From Homalodisca vitripennis (taxonomy: Eukaryota > Arthropoda > Insecta > Hemiptera > Cicadellidae), in the NCBI RefSeq assembly GCF_021130785.1, contig NW_025777958.1, forward strand, positions 1 through 64,000: DNA of 64,000 nt, written 5' to 3'. Below, piece by piece: positions 1 to 11,639 of the stretch; the first letter of the stretch is position 1; each line of letters begins with the position of its first letter. The position numbers and the translations under genes are program-made. Below the pieces are notes generated by a model. It did no database searches and had not been told where the DNA came from. It saw only the letters and a list, made by a program, of their open reading frames with translations.

Positions 1-1
1 T

Positions 2-268
2 TGGTCGAGAGTCCAAAAAACCAACTTTGTAGGACTTAATACTCTCAAAATTGGAGTGTTGGATGCTGTCAACGATGGAGCTACAGGAAGGGCGAGAGTA
101 ATGAGGTGGTTGGGAATCGTTCCAGGACGGAACGCTATTGATGCGTTTGCAAAAGCGGATAATAACCGAGGCAAGAAGGCACAAACAGCTGTTCTCCAAC
201 TCTCAAAAAAAGCAAAACAAAGGAGAAGAACCCAAAAAAGAAAAGAAAGACAAGGAAGCAACAGATAA
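2..268 (+). pseudogene. C-terminal end of a Mutator-like transposase, cut by the window edge
   Basis: An open frame enters from the left edge and ends at a TAA at 266-268, giving about 88 codons with no start. It reads WSRVQKTNFVGL near the edge, then GVLDAVND, then RVMRWLGIVPGRNAIDAF and a basic tail (SKKAKQRRRTQKRKE). From family knowledge, the pattern W-x-R-x-PK-x-x-F-V-G followed by a VxDAVxxFN-like segment, a leucine/glycine turn and a Lys/Arg-rich tail is the extreme C-terminus of a Mutator-type transposase-like protein common in arthropod genomes. The catalytic part would lie upstream of the window. The canonical N after VNDF appears altered (VNDGATG). Whether the rest is intact cannot be judged here. 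No host gene context is visible. Confidence 0.55.
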
Positions 269-1059
269 CCAGGAATACGGTGAAGTAATACAGGTTTTGT
301 TTGATTTTTCCTTTTCGGAACATTGTATTTTGTTAATCAAGGTACAAATATTTCCATAACTAATACAGATAATAAGTTGAAAATTTTTGTGGTTATTTAT
401 GTGTATATTCCCTAGAATTGGTAGTAAAATCAGACATTTGGTTAACAAAATAGAATAATAAAAAAAATAATACAAAGAAAACTTTTAACATTTTTGTTTT
501 TCAAAATTTAAATATTTTATATTTCAATTTATGTTTATTGCAAGGCATTATTGTTTTTACCCAATGCCTGTATTAGCACATTATATACCTGGTAAAAATT
601 CCAAGTGGATAGCTCAATTCATTCCCAAGATATATGTACCTTAGTATTACACGTATTCCTTATGGCAGGCCTTTCATTGACATCTCCCCTTACCCCTCCT
701 GTCACGTAGCACCACATTTTAAGGTTATAATATAATATTCTTCATATTATTATTTTCTCTGAAACACTTTTTGATTGTATTAGGTCTATAACATAAAAAT
801 ATTTAAATCAACCCTGATTGAATAAAAAACATGTAATAATCAACTATAAATTATGAAAAAGAAATATTAATGATAATATAATATAAAAAATATTAAAGAT
901 ATATAGATCCGTATCGATATTTTTCTACTTTAAAACGTTAATCGCATCATTACTTTAATGTTTTACTGAAGACTATATTAAAACGCGCTTATTGATGTTG
1001 TACAAATAAAGGAAGTGTTTCATATGGAGTTTAAAAAATATTAGTTTGTGCGTAGTAAC
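269..1059. other. A+T-rich non-coding stretch, nothing recognised
   Basis: Only short chance reading frames overlap the transposase tail on both strands. I see no repeat units, RNA gene or conserved motif. Confidence 0.5.
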
Positions 1060-1245
1060 TCTAGCGTTTGAAGAGGTACCAGTGTATATATGAACTAATA
1101 CGAACACGTTGTGAATCTCTGGAGCTAAGTTATAATCCTAAGCGAGGTGATATGCTTGTGACAGAGATAACGCAAGGACCTTTATATGAATATTCATGAT
1201 GCTTTACGCAGATAAATTTAACATTAGACCCATATCTTGGGATTA
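1060..1245 (+). repeat. Duplicated non-coding block 1, left copy
   Basis: This block aligns by eye with 37,270-37,460 in the same orientation. Shared landmarks are CTAGCGTTTG near the start, the AATAC-AACACGTT / GAATCTCT / AAGTTA-AAT-CTAAGC series, GATGCTT-T-ACAGA, and GATGAATATTCATGATGCT near the end. No reading frame is conserved between the copies, so the similarity looks non-coding. It is the first of at least six colinear blocks shared between the left and right parts of the window. Confidence 0.7.
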
Positions 1246-1889
1246 GCCATTTCTTCTAGACCTCAATAATTAGGTACATTATATATTTCTTTAATTAGGA
1301 AAGTACCTGCAGTACATTCAGATATGTACCCTTATTGAAATGGTCAAATAAAGGCATTAAATAATATCATGGTGTAATTAAAAAATTTTTGAATCAATGT
1401 ACCCATAAATATAAATACGTAAACATATTTAAACTCTAATTATTACATAAGGTGGATTAATTTTGGACATTACCATCGAAAGCTTTAAAATTTAGCTCAT
1501 TTAAAAGAAGTCAAAAGAGCATAATTGGAGCCTGATAAATTTTTTTGTAAATAATTTTATAAGGAAATGTTTAATCTTTACATTTATTTCTGCCGTTAAC
1601 TACGTTATAACGGCAGTATAAAAGTGTGTTGTTGGTTTAGAGAAGCCGAAAATTGCAATGAGTCTAACTCCTAGACTGTTTAAATTATTACGACTATTAT
1701 ATAAATATATTGAAATTATGTTTACGTTTTTTTCGATAGTGAAATTCCTGGCAGAACACATAGGGACGATTAAAAACTTAATATTGTTAAATATAGTAAG
1801 GTTAAGACTGGTATTTAATAATTATAACCTCATGGACATGTCCATCCATAATACTACTTATACAATGTTAAAAAACGTACAAAATGTTA

Positions 1890-2060
1890 TTATAATGTAC
1901 GGAAGTGACATGAATGTACCGTGCCGGAAGTTCAGTAAGTAGGCTGCCACGGGTGACGGACTATATTATAGTAGTGTAAAACCCCCACCACTACATTCAT
2001 ACGTCAGCGTTACTGTTAATTTACGTAGCACACGCAGCTGTCAAATTTGCAACAAGTAAA
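1890..2060 (+). repeat. Duplicated non-coding block 2, left copy
   Basis: This block matches 39,570-39,745 in the same orientation. The clearest shared run is ATTTACGTAGCACA followed by GCAGCTGTCA/GTAGCTGTCA, then TTTGCA and a decayed AAGT-TT-TA-AATGT segment. A short reading frame (1658-1942) overlaps the left edge, but it is not preserved in the other copy and resembles no family I know. Confidence 0.65.
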
Positions 2061-2494
2061 GTATTATAATGTCAGTGAATAACTGCTTTCATTTTAAATT
2101 GACATTTGCACCAAGCATTATCTTTTCGACTTACAAAAATTGTACCAGAAATGTAACACGTAAATCGGGAATTATATATTAGATAAATTTACGTCATGTT
2201 TAAAAATAAACAACCTATAAGTAAGTGATAAAATTACTGTAGTCCTTTAGGCATGTAATCCATATATCATAAAATATTTACTATTCATATTTTTTTACCC
2301 TAATATTTAACACACGGTAACAAAGAGAATAGTTTTTTAAACGTTTAGATATTCGTCAGCTGTCAATTGTATTTAATAAAATCTATTACATTTAAATTCA
2401 ATCAAAAGAAGAAATATTTATGGTGTTACAAAGCGAGTGTTTAATACGGGGCTCTACAAAGTTTGACAGGTTGTAGGTGGACTTTACCATGGAA

Positions 2495-4400
2495 TACTAC
2501 TTACAGGTCAAGTCACGTGCGCGAGTTACGTCCCTGACAACTTCTCTCTCCCACTGGGTTCCTTTAATAACGGTATAACACATCCTACACGTGGCTTATC
2601 TCGTTTAATACTAATAATAATTTTATTCCAAATATTTCTAGATGTATAAATTGATTACTTGTTGCTATCGTTATTTATAATTAGTATTATTGCTACTATT
2701 TACATACATGCTCTCTTTATTAAACTATCATGTTAGTAATAACTCCGTAATAACAGTGACATAACTCGTAACATGGTCGAACACAGGCAGATGTAATATA
2801 TGAAAAGGTAGTACTATAGTTGGCTGAGCGTTGGCGAAGAAATAAATTACTTCTTATGTATTCTCTTTGACTGTCTATCTGGCTGTAGATCCACACGTTA
2901 CTGTAGATATTTTAAAGAAAAACTGAGCCATAAACATTTGCACATCGACTTTACCTTTCGTAGAAAACACCAATTCTATGTAAACAACAATGAGCTCTAC
3001 GAAGGTGCATGTCCCACTATGATATATAACAGAGCTATATTAAGAAATGTCACTCAGTACACTTACACGTTTTACTATTTTGGCAGACGCAGGAATTTTA
3101 ATATTTATTTTTCTTACGATGTTCTGCCCATACAATTGCCCTAAGGACATCTAGAAAAGTAAATAATCTATAGACTTAAAATTAGACCTGCAACCTCAGA
3201 GAAGCTTGTCACTTACCACGTGTTGAGGCATATCGATACTTGTACGTTACGAACTACTCAACTTACGATGAAAATGACATGACCTAGTCCTCTATTGTAA
3301 TAGTATGTCCAAAAAAGACTTCTTAAACCAGATAATGACGAAGAAGTGTTTTATTAATTTTGTTGTGGGCCATCACATACACAACCTCCATGGCTGGTCG
3401 TTGAATTACTACTGTATTGAAAAAATATTCCGAATAACGTGTCTCACTTACGTGTTTCTATTAATATTATCTCAATAACGTGATCATTGTGAGGTTGACA
3501 GATCAACAGTAATAACGAAGCCTTTTTTAGAAAAACGCCTTCTTTCTCACCATAATTGCTCTAGATCGTAAATCCCCTTAGGAATTACTTACTGTGAAAT
3601 TACTTTTATATTTTTACAATAAAGACCATAGAGATGCGATTAGAATTAGAGGAATGTTAAATTGGCATACAAGTGGTTGGTTCAAAGAGTTTTGAAGACC
3701 CTAACTGAGCAATCATATTTTATATTACATGTAGTAATAAGTCATGAAAAATTTACAAAATTATTAATTTATTATTGATAGCAATGTTTGTAGAAAATGT
3801 GTTAACTATAAATTTTAAACTGTGTCCCATAGAGAAAATTAAACTTATTATGTATAGATGGCAACGGGAAAAAATATTTTATTTTCTTTGAGAAATTATA
3901 AAGTTAAATATCACAATTTATTTTTACCCTTTATCACTTAGAATACCATCTAGCGTTATTTTTGGCAATACACAAGTTTCTTAATTAGTTTTGAAATAAA
4001 CCCAAATAGAAATAGAAAACGAATGTATATATAATACAAATTTTTTGTCTTGAAACAAATACAATTGTAATTCTAAGTAATGTAATACTGCAAGCTGGTA
4101 ACCAGCATTGACAAACATCTTTTGCCAATTCATTCTATAATAAACAATGTAACCAGAATAATAACTAATACAAATATAATTTGACTTAACAAAGGTATCT
4201 CGAGCACAATAATAACCCATCAACTATATTTTAATATAATACAACGATAATAGTATAACAGGTGTAAAATACTGACCGGATATGTTCGTAATATTTGTGG
4301 AGCCCAGTGGAGACGAAGTTCTCAGGGACGTAACTCGTGCACGTGACTTATCCAATAGCTGCTCGCGTTCTCCGAGCTTGATATAAAAAGAGTTTTGTTT
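2495..4400. repeat. ~1.9 kb element with ~100 bp inverted termini, left copy
   Basis: The left terminus (2499-2600) contains AAGTCACGTGCGCGAGTTAC followed by GTCCCTGACAACTTCTCTC. The right terminus (4260-4355) carries the reverse complement with a few substitutions, so the ends form imperfect inverted repeats of roughly 100 bp that include the palindrome CACGTG. The interior has no transposase-like frame. The same arrangement, interior included, occurs at 45,895-48,135, for example CTTAAACCAGAT-ATGACGAAGAAG at 3324-3348 and its counterpart near 47,067. The copies are too diverged for a recent insertion. It could be a non-autonomous DNA transposon or simply part of a larger duplicated segment. 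Outer limits and target-site duplication are not resolved. Confidence 0.6.
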
Positions 4401-5029
4401 CTTTCCCATATAGTTGAATAGAAGAGCATTGAATGTTTTTTTTACGTAAGCACACCTTATAAATAATTACATATACAAATGGTCCACGTATGGCACTGGT
4501 TTATTATTTTCACTGAGATCCATTATATTCAATGTGAGACTGTTTGTAGCTTTGAGCTTACAGCACCATCAGACTGATAATATTTTATCTTTTAGTGATG
4601 TTCCACAACGATTATGAATTTAATTGAGTATTGGTTAATTTCAAACGTAGATGTTTTAAAACATTTATAGTAGTATAAAATAATGATCTTATGAATCACT
4701 GTTTATACTTGTCACTTTTGAAATAAAAAATAGTATACCATGGGTATGCGTGAATTTATATTGCTCTTTTGTAAAAAACGGATGACTTGTAATAAACATA
4801 CATTAATATATGGTTGTTTTCCTGTAACGTATGAGTAATATTGTTGTCAGATGACATACAGGTAAAATATTCTTGTATTTAATATTTATTTGAGTTTCAT
4901 CAAAACAGAAATTACATAATAAATGAAAAAATTACTTACTTACTTTCAACTATATGTGTTGTTTATAGAAGTACGTATTCAAACAGTGAGTTATTAAAAA
5001 TTTATTAATTTTTTATAATTTAATTTTTT

Positions 5030-5470
5030 AATCTTTGTGGTATTTATGTCTTTACTTGCATGTTGAAAACATAAATAACGTCTTAGTTGTATAATTCATT
5101 CGCATTGTCAGTTGTGAATTACCAATAATATACTAATTAGGAACAATTACTAATGCATGGTTTATCGAGAATAGAAAATATATATACAGCGTAAAAACGA
5201 TTAATATTATTAGTTGAAGGCAATGAGAAAAAACTGAATAAGTGAAAAGTGTGTAACATTACGTACATACATAAATTTTAGTATAAGTATCAGAATGGAC
5301 GGCAAGTACATTATTGTCGGCCATTCTTGCTCACTACTACTGATCAGCCAAGGACTGAAGTCGTACGATCTGGTTATAAAAATCCTATACAAAAAATGTC
5401 CTGGATCGATTAGTTTCCTCATAAGTAACTTGAGGTTTCATTTTAGTATTGCTGGATTAGGATTTCGTAT
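5030..5470 (+). repeat. Duplicated non-coding block, left copy
   Basis: This block corresponds to 49,085-49,505 in the same orientation. Shared runs include ATAACGTC-TAGTTGT, ACTA--TAGGAAC, GGCAAGTAC-TTATTGTCG (5300-5320), TGATCA-CCAAGG-CTGAAGT and GCTGGATTAGGATT (5451-5464). A third copy of the 5292-5421 part lies in reverse orientation at 63,745-63,872. A short reading frame at 5295-5489 is not maintained in the other copies. Confidence 0.65.
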
Positions 5471-5590
5471 TATATATATATATATATAATACGAAATCCT
5501 AATATATAATATATATAATATAATATAATAATATAATATATAATATAATATAATAATATTATAATAATATATATATATATATATATATAG
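5457..5590. repeat. 46 bp perfect palindrome followed by pure A/T tract
   Basis: Positions 5457-5502 read TTAGGATTTCGTAT, then an alternating TA core, then the exact reverse complement ending in CTAA. This makes a perfect 46 bp hairpin. From about 5503 to 5590 the sequence is only A and T in irregular TAATA units. The related block at 49,495 has the left half-arm (GGATTAGGATT) but no palindrome, so the right arm arose after the copies separated. Confidence 0.85.
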
Positions 5591-6534
<944 letters not shown>

Positions 6535-6599
6535 AATGTATATAAACCAATAGCAATAGTTCATGGTTAAGATGGTTTTACCTTTTAAATTAATTAACA

Positions 6600-6975
6600 C
6601 TATTTTATGAACTACGTGAACTGCTAAAGGCATGTCAACTGTACGCAATAAGTAAATCTTTACCTCATGGCAACATATAATTTTTTACATTAGAAATTCA
6701 ACATCAAAGCTGAGATATATATTTATATTTTGATCTCTTAGTTTGTCAATGACGTATTATAAAGCCTGAAAGTAGAAGTATATTATAACATAATAAATTT
6801 GCCTATTATCGGTATATACAATTTAATGATGCTCCAGTAGCGGTATAGAGATGACGAATGGCGTGTAATAACGCTGCGTCTCTGGGTACTTACGTCATAT
6901 ATACGTATGTTAACAGTTACGCTCCTCCTTATATTAGATAAGTTGTGGTTTAATAACCGATACCTCATCTCTAAC
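6600..6975 (+). repeat. Duplicated non-coding block, left copy
   Basis: This block matches 52,075-52,495 in the same orientation. Shared landmarks are CTACGTGAACT (6611), TACGCAATAA (6640), then GGCGTGTAATAACGCTGCGT (6858-6877), CTGGGTA-TTA-GTCATATA and AACCGATACCTCATC (6955-6969). The 20-base run is identical in both copies. Confidence 0.75.
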
Positions 6976-7239
6976 TGAATAACCTGTAGAGGGAGTAACT
7001 AATTTATCTGTTAATACACATTCTTTTTTATTCCTTCATAGTATTCCACGCGACAAAATAATCAACAATATACTTTATTTCATAACATACATTTTTGTAG
7101 TGTTGTTTTATTTTTGTATTTCATTATTACAGTGTCCTTTTTTATATTACTGTTCGTGAAAAAACGTTATTATTATCATTAGCAAAATTTATAATAGTTT
7201 TAATATGAGACACAAAAACCTCCAAATTATTATGGCGTG

Positions 7240-8110
7240 TTATTTAATCGTGTTTAAAACACACAATAGTCTTAGACAAAGTGTCTGAAAACAAAAACAA
7301 AAAATGGCACACAGGATTCAAAAAAATGTGTTTACAGTATAAAATGTAGTTCAAATAGGGAATACATAGGCGAGACAAAAAGACTACTAAACGTAAGGAT
7401 AAAAGATCACAAAGAAAATACAAGAAAGGGTCTCACATAAAAGTCAAAAATTGCACACCATTCTTGGTCCGAAGACTACAATATGAATAGGGATGAAGCC
7501 AACATAATACATCGGGAACCACATTTATTCAAAAGTAAATTAATTAAGGCAACATACATTAAATTGGCAGACTAACCAATCAGTCAACCATCAGTCTAGA
7601 TTAGGCCGCTTTGGTTGCCAATTCTAAAAAATGATCTAAAAAGAAAACCAAAAGTATCTAACAGATTAGATATTTGTAATAAACCAATGCGGAGTCACAA
7701 TATGGTTTTAAGAAGTTCATCTAGCATGAACCAATAATAACAAAAGGGCCCAGTCCTGTTCCCCTTCCTTTTTATTCCCGCCATCTTGTTTTTTTCTGCC
7801 GTGACGATTGCCATTGGCTAGTGCCCTCTGGTCTGTCGTAGGGGGCTAGTAGACGAATGCAGATGTATTGTGACCTGTATTCTTTAGTTCAGTTTTAATG
7901 ATTATTGTTGTGTATAGTTTTTGATTAAGTCCATGTTTTTAGATTTAGTGAAGTTGACTAATAACATGGTGGTTATGATTCCTGACTTAGGCGTGCTACA
8001 AAGATTTGGTATGATTAGTTTATTTTAACCTAGTTTCTAATTATGTATTAGGTTAATTATTACCTGAAGAAGAGATCAGATTGCATATCTCGAAACGTAG
8101 TGTTTCTGAT
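7240..8110 (+). mobile_element. Penelope-like element fragment A (GIY-YIG end and 3' tail)
   Basis: This plus-strand fragment is closely similar to the reverse complement of 9603-10,395. Its coding part carries a GIY-YIG endonuclease signature in one frame at about 7328-7400: CVYSIKC, then EYIGETKR, NVRIK, and later an H/E-containing segment. Stops follow, for example in the region aligned to LTDKSK. The tail (7570-8110) is non-coding and shares the motif TTAGTGAAGTTGAC and the end segment CTGAAGAAGAGATCAGATTG with fragment C at 11,440-11,635. Penelope-like elements encode reverse transcriptase plus C-terminal GIY-YIG endonuclease. The RT part is missing here, so the piece is 5'-truncated at about 7240. 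Without RT it cannot move itself. Confidence 0.8.
8064..8096 (+). ncRNA. Hammerhead-ribozyme-like core in Penelope terminal repeat (fragment A)
   Basis: CTGAAGA is followed by a hairpin (GAGAT...ATCTC) and then GAAAC. This is the order of a hammerhead core: CUGANGA, stem II, GAAA. Penelope-like elements are known to carry hammerhead motifs in their terminal repeats. There is one extra A before stem II, and stems I and III are not convincing by eye, so self-cleavage is uncertain. Confidence 0.45.
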
Positions 8111-8749
8111 TTCTTCTTTCACTCAACGATGGCAAACGTCCAGAAAAATCCTGTTTCATTCACAATCCTTCCAACGTCAAAAATAATTTTCAAACAAAGA
8201 ATTGCTAAATAATACTATATTATCCTGGAGAATAATTTTAGTAACCTAATGTTGTACAAAAATATATGCAATATTCAAGAATAATCAAAAAACTATAATT
8301 TCCTATTAAAATAAAATAAAGTTACATATTATTTATACATTAATACTATTTGAAATATGTACACATTCCCACTGAATGTAAAATTACTATAAGAAACATA
8401 ATAAATAGCTCCAGTTACATTACTATGTATATTTTAGAAGCATAGTTAACCGAACGCAGAAAAATCATTGATCACTGATCTCTATGCTTTAATACGTAAA
8501 CACTGTATAACAAACACTGTTTGTATATTGATAAAAGTTTATACAAACAACTAACTTTCCATAAATGAATTGTAAGTTTTCAATATAAAATACTTAGATC
8601 ATTCTTAGTTTATTTACAAGGTTTCTATAAATCTTAAAGTTTTATCATTTATTTGGTTGTAATTATAAATGTAGTTCGTTTTACCCCAAAATTTAAGATA
8701 GTACGTGTCAATTTATTTTAATATTTTCACAGTTGTAATGCCGAATACA

Positions 8750-9310
8750 TTGTTTGGAAACATATAATGGTGCAGCAATTGTAACCCAAAATAGAACTCT
8801 GAGTTACAGTCCAACCACTTGACAAACCATAAGGACTAATGAGACAAAGGTTCAGCTGTTAATGCCCCTAAAGAACTACAAATGTTCATCAACACGAACG
8901 TCTTTAATGCCTGAAATCAACAGCTATTTTTGTGTGTTATGCCTATAAGAACACTGCAAATACACTTTCAGAATATTTAATTTCATTTTGAGCGCTTCCA
9001 TTTAGCTGAAGATTAAAGTATACATATTGTTACTATTCGTTAATTGCGATATTATGAAGTGTTTCTGAGTTAAGATTGCACATTCTCAATTAAGTGTAAA
9101 TCAGGAACTAAGAGTTACAGACATGCTTGATATGTTTGCTCTAAGTTGTCTTAAATACTCAGTAAAGTTTATAAGGTATTTCAATCTCATAGTGTATAAA
9201 ATATTTATAAACCCCATAGTTATATCGAACACGATTATGTACTCAGCAACTTTTGTACATAAGTTTTAATTTTATTTATGTTCTATATTTTTACCTATGC
9301 ATATACCTAA
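8750..9310 (+). repeat. Diverged copy of the palindrome-arm sequence
   Basis: This stretch aligns with about 18,870-19,340 in the right arm of the large palindrome, same orientation. Shared landmarks are CCACTT-(G)CAAACCATA (8815-8833), GAAGTGTTTCTGA (9056-9068), AAATACTCAGTA (9154-9165), and GTGTATAAAATATTT (9192-9206). No coding potential is visible. It shows that the arm sequence is a repeat family rather than unique DNA. Confidence 0.55.
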
Positions 9311-10001
9311 GCTATGCATATATATAATGGTATCAAAGAGAAAAGTGTGCAAATTAGTAGGTTAACACAATAAAGAGACATACAGAATGTTAAAAGTATA
9401 TTATAAACCACGGCATTTCTTAAATTTTAAACTGTTTTATTTCATCAACCCTTAAATTGCACATTACGACAAATTTTCCAGATCATTCAGGTACCCTTTA
9501 AAATAGTAAGATTCTTAATGCAGTAGTACTGTTTAAATGAAAATATATTTTTACGATTTATAGGATTACATGAACATATTAAACGTCTGAAGGAAGAAAC
9601 GTCTAGGTTAAAATAAACAAATCTTACCAAAGCGTTGTGGCACGCCTAAGTCAGGAATCACAACCTACATGTTGTTTGTCCAATTCACTAACTCTATAAA
9701 CATGCACCTTATAAAAAAACTATACAAAACACTAATCATTAAAACTGAACTACGGAATACAGGTCACAATACATCTCCATTCTTCTACTAACCACCTACG
9801 AATGACCAGAGGGACTAGCCAATGGTAATCGTCACAGCAGACTAAAACAAGATGGCGGAAATAAAAAGGAAGGGGGACAGGAATGGGCCGTTTCGTTACT
9901 ATTGGTTCATGCGAGATTAACTTCTTAAAACCATATTGTGACTCCGCATTGGTTTATTACAAATATCTGATCCTTTTGATACATTTGGTTTCCTCTTTAG
10001 T

Positions 10002-10385
10002 TCATTTTTTAGAATTGGCAACCAAAGGCCTAATCTCGACAGATGCTTGACTGATTGCTTGATCTGCCAATTTAATGCATGTTGCCTCAATTAATTTCCT
10101 TTTGAAGCAATGTGGTTCCCGATGTATTTTGTTGGCTTCTTCTAAATTTATATGATGGTCTTCGGAAAAACAATGGTGTGCAATTTTTGACTTATCTGTG
10201 AGACCCTTTCTCGTGTTTTCTTTGTGCTCTTTTATCCTTACGTTTAGTGGTCTTTTTGTCTCGCCTATATATTCCCTATTGGAACTACATTTTATACTGT
10301 AAACACAGTTTTTGGAGTCCTGTGTGCCATTTTTTGGTTTTTTTATGAGACTTTGTCTAAGACTATGTGTGTTTTAAACGCGGTT
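10002..10385 (-). pseudogene. GIY-YIG endonuclease domain of Penelope-like element
   Basis: On the minus strand, in a frame shifted from the RT, the protein reads HSLRQSL, NCVYSIKC, EYIGETKRPLNVRIKEHK, then AHHCFSEDHH and ends with VANSKK and TGA at 10,002. The V-Y-S-I and Y-I-G pair, the Arg of NVRIKEH and the following Glu/His-rich region match the GIY-YIG nuclease fused to Penelope RTs, which makes the target nick. The frame is open for about 120 codons with no stop, so this domain is better preserved than the RT. A frameshift near 10,370 separates it from the RT frame (FKTH against NTHSLRQSL). Confidence 0.8.
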
Positions 10386-10435
10386 TTAATGTACTTTCTT
10401 CCTACTCTTCTAATTTTCTCCGATAATCCCGGCAT

Positions 10436-11415
10436 TTAAGGGATTGACATAAACGCAAATTTATCACAATACGGTTTTTCTGACTCAGGAATGATTCTTC
10501 TGGTTCTTTTGCACTTATTTATTACTAATTGAGGGTATCCATTACTACTGATAACGGATTCAACTTTCTTAAATTCTTCTTTTAATCCATCTTTATCTGA
10601 GCACAAGCTCTTTGCTCTATCAAACAACGAGTAGGCTACTCCTTCTTTGACAGATTTTTGATGGTTGGATTGATAATTTAAATATTTTCCTGTGTGTTTT
10701 ATCTTTCGAAAAACAGTTGTCTTAAGGACATCCCTATCTCTTAATACACACACATCCAAAAAGGGAAGCTTGTTTTGGACTTCCACTTCCATTGTGAGGC
10801 GGATGGAAGGAGAAATACTATTAATGTGATCCAAAAAATTATTTAATTCAATGTTTAATTCAAAATAACAAAGGTATTATCCACATACCTCCACCAAATA
10901 TTTGGTTTGAACTGAGCTGAAGCCAAAGCTTTTCGTTCAAATTCCTCCATAAAGATATTGGCGAAAATAGGAGACAGTGGAGAACCCATTGACATCTCCT
11001 CATCTTGACGGTAAATTTTACCCTCTAACTCAAAATAATTGCATTGAGTGCATCGTTCTAACAGTTCCATAATTACTGGCACAGGAAGTTTAGTTTCATC
11101 CTTTAATGTTTGGTCTTGTTTGAGACGTGATTTAATAATTCCGAGAGTTTCTGGAACTGGTACATTTGTAAATAGACATTCGGCATCAAAACTTACCAGT
11201 TTGTCAGTTTCAGTCAACTTTAGGGATTGTGACTTCACTACAAAATCCCTGGAATTGTTGATGAAAGAGTCAGCTTTTCCTAGCAATGGCTCTAAGATGT
11301 CCAAGAGGACTTTAGGCAATTCCCTGCAAGGTGAATCACGAGAACTAAAGATGGGCCGTAGAGGGATGGTAGCTTTGTGGATTTTGGGAAGGCCATACAT
11401 ATAGGGGATTTTTTA
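10436..11415 (-). pseudogene. Penelope-type reverse transcriptase, truncated and frameshifted
   Basis: The frame opens with YMYGLPKIHK, the fingers motif typical of Penelope RTs, followed by PLRPIFSS and a CRELPKVLLD helix. Motif A is SFDAECLFTNVP, with the catalytic Asp kept. The GSPLSPIFANIFMEEFE segment is followed by motif C as YVDNTF, where the family has YVDD: the second catalytic Asp has become Asn. A single-base shift near 10,860 moves the frame to NNFLDHIN, NKLPFLDV and KEGVAYSLFDRA (thumb region). A TAA at 10,436-10,438 follows SIP, and the reading then resumes in frame with MPGLSEKIRRVGRKY. The N-terminal third of the RT is missing. The protein would copy element RNA at a nicked target. 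This copy cannot, given the lesions and YVDN. Confidence 0.85.
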
Positions 11416-11439
11416 GTGGTGAGGAGTTAATTTAGGAGT

Positions 11440-11635
11440 TAATTTTTTTTATTAAGTGCATGTTTATTGAGTTAGTGAAGTTGACAAACAACATGTAGGT
11501 TGTGTTTCCTGGCTTAGGCGTGCCACAACGCTTTGGTAAGATTGTTTTTAAACCTAGTTTGTAATTATGTATTAGGTTAGTTTTGTACCTGAAGAAGAGA
11601 TCAGATTGCAGATCTCGAAACGTAGTGTTACTGAT
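11440..11635 (+). mobile_element. Penelope-like terminal fragment C, inverted next to copy B
   Basis: This ~195 bp plus-strand piece matches the 3' tail of fragment A (7930-8110), including GTGAAGTTGAC, the GGCTTAGGCGTGCCACAA run, TTATGTATTAGGTTA and the hammerhead-like end. Its first half is also the reverse complement of the tail of copy B (9603-9720). It lies 25 bp from the truncated 5' end of copy B, in opposite orientation. A (TA)n-like tract follows. Confidence 0.8.
11589..11621 (+). ncRNA. Hammerhead-ribozyme-like core in Penelope fragment C
   Basis: CTGAAGA, hairpin GAGATC...GATCTC (six perfect pairs), then GAAAC. It is the same motif as at 8064-8096, with stem II better preserved: a change in one strand of the stem (GATCTC here, ATCTC after TGCAT there) alters only the stem's outer pairs. 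Stems I and III are not clear. Confidence 0.45.
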
Positions 11636-11639
11636 ATAT

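Larger units (their letters stand above)
9603..11415 (-). mobile_element. Penelope-like element copy B, 5'-truncated, minus strand
   Basis: Read on the minus strand, this copy starts inside the reverse transcriptase (11,415), runs through RT and a GIY-YIG endonuclease (stop at 10,002-10,004), and ends in a non-coding tail that breaks off at about 9603, before the hammerhead-like segment. Its tail is the inverted counterpart of fragment A. A plus-strand tail fragment (C) abuts its 5' end, giving the inverted flanking-repeat arrangement often seen in Penelope insertions. The coding region has at least two frameshifts and one stop, so the copy is dead. It is the best preserved retroelement in the left half of the window. 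Confidence 0.85.

Noticed and set aside
11048..11404. 118-codon plus-strand frame
   Set aside because: Antisense shadow of the Penelope reverse transcriptase.
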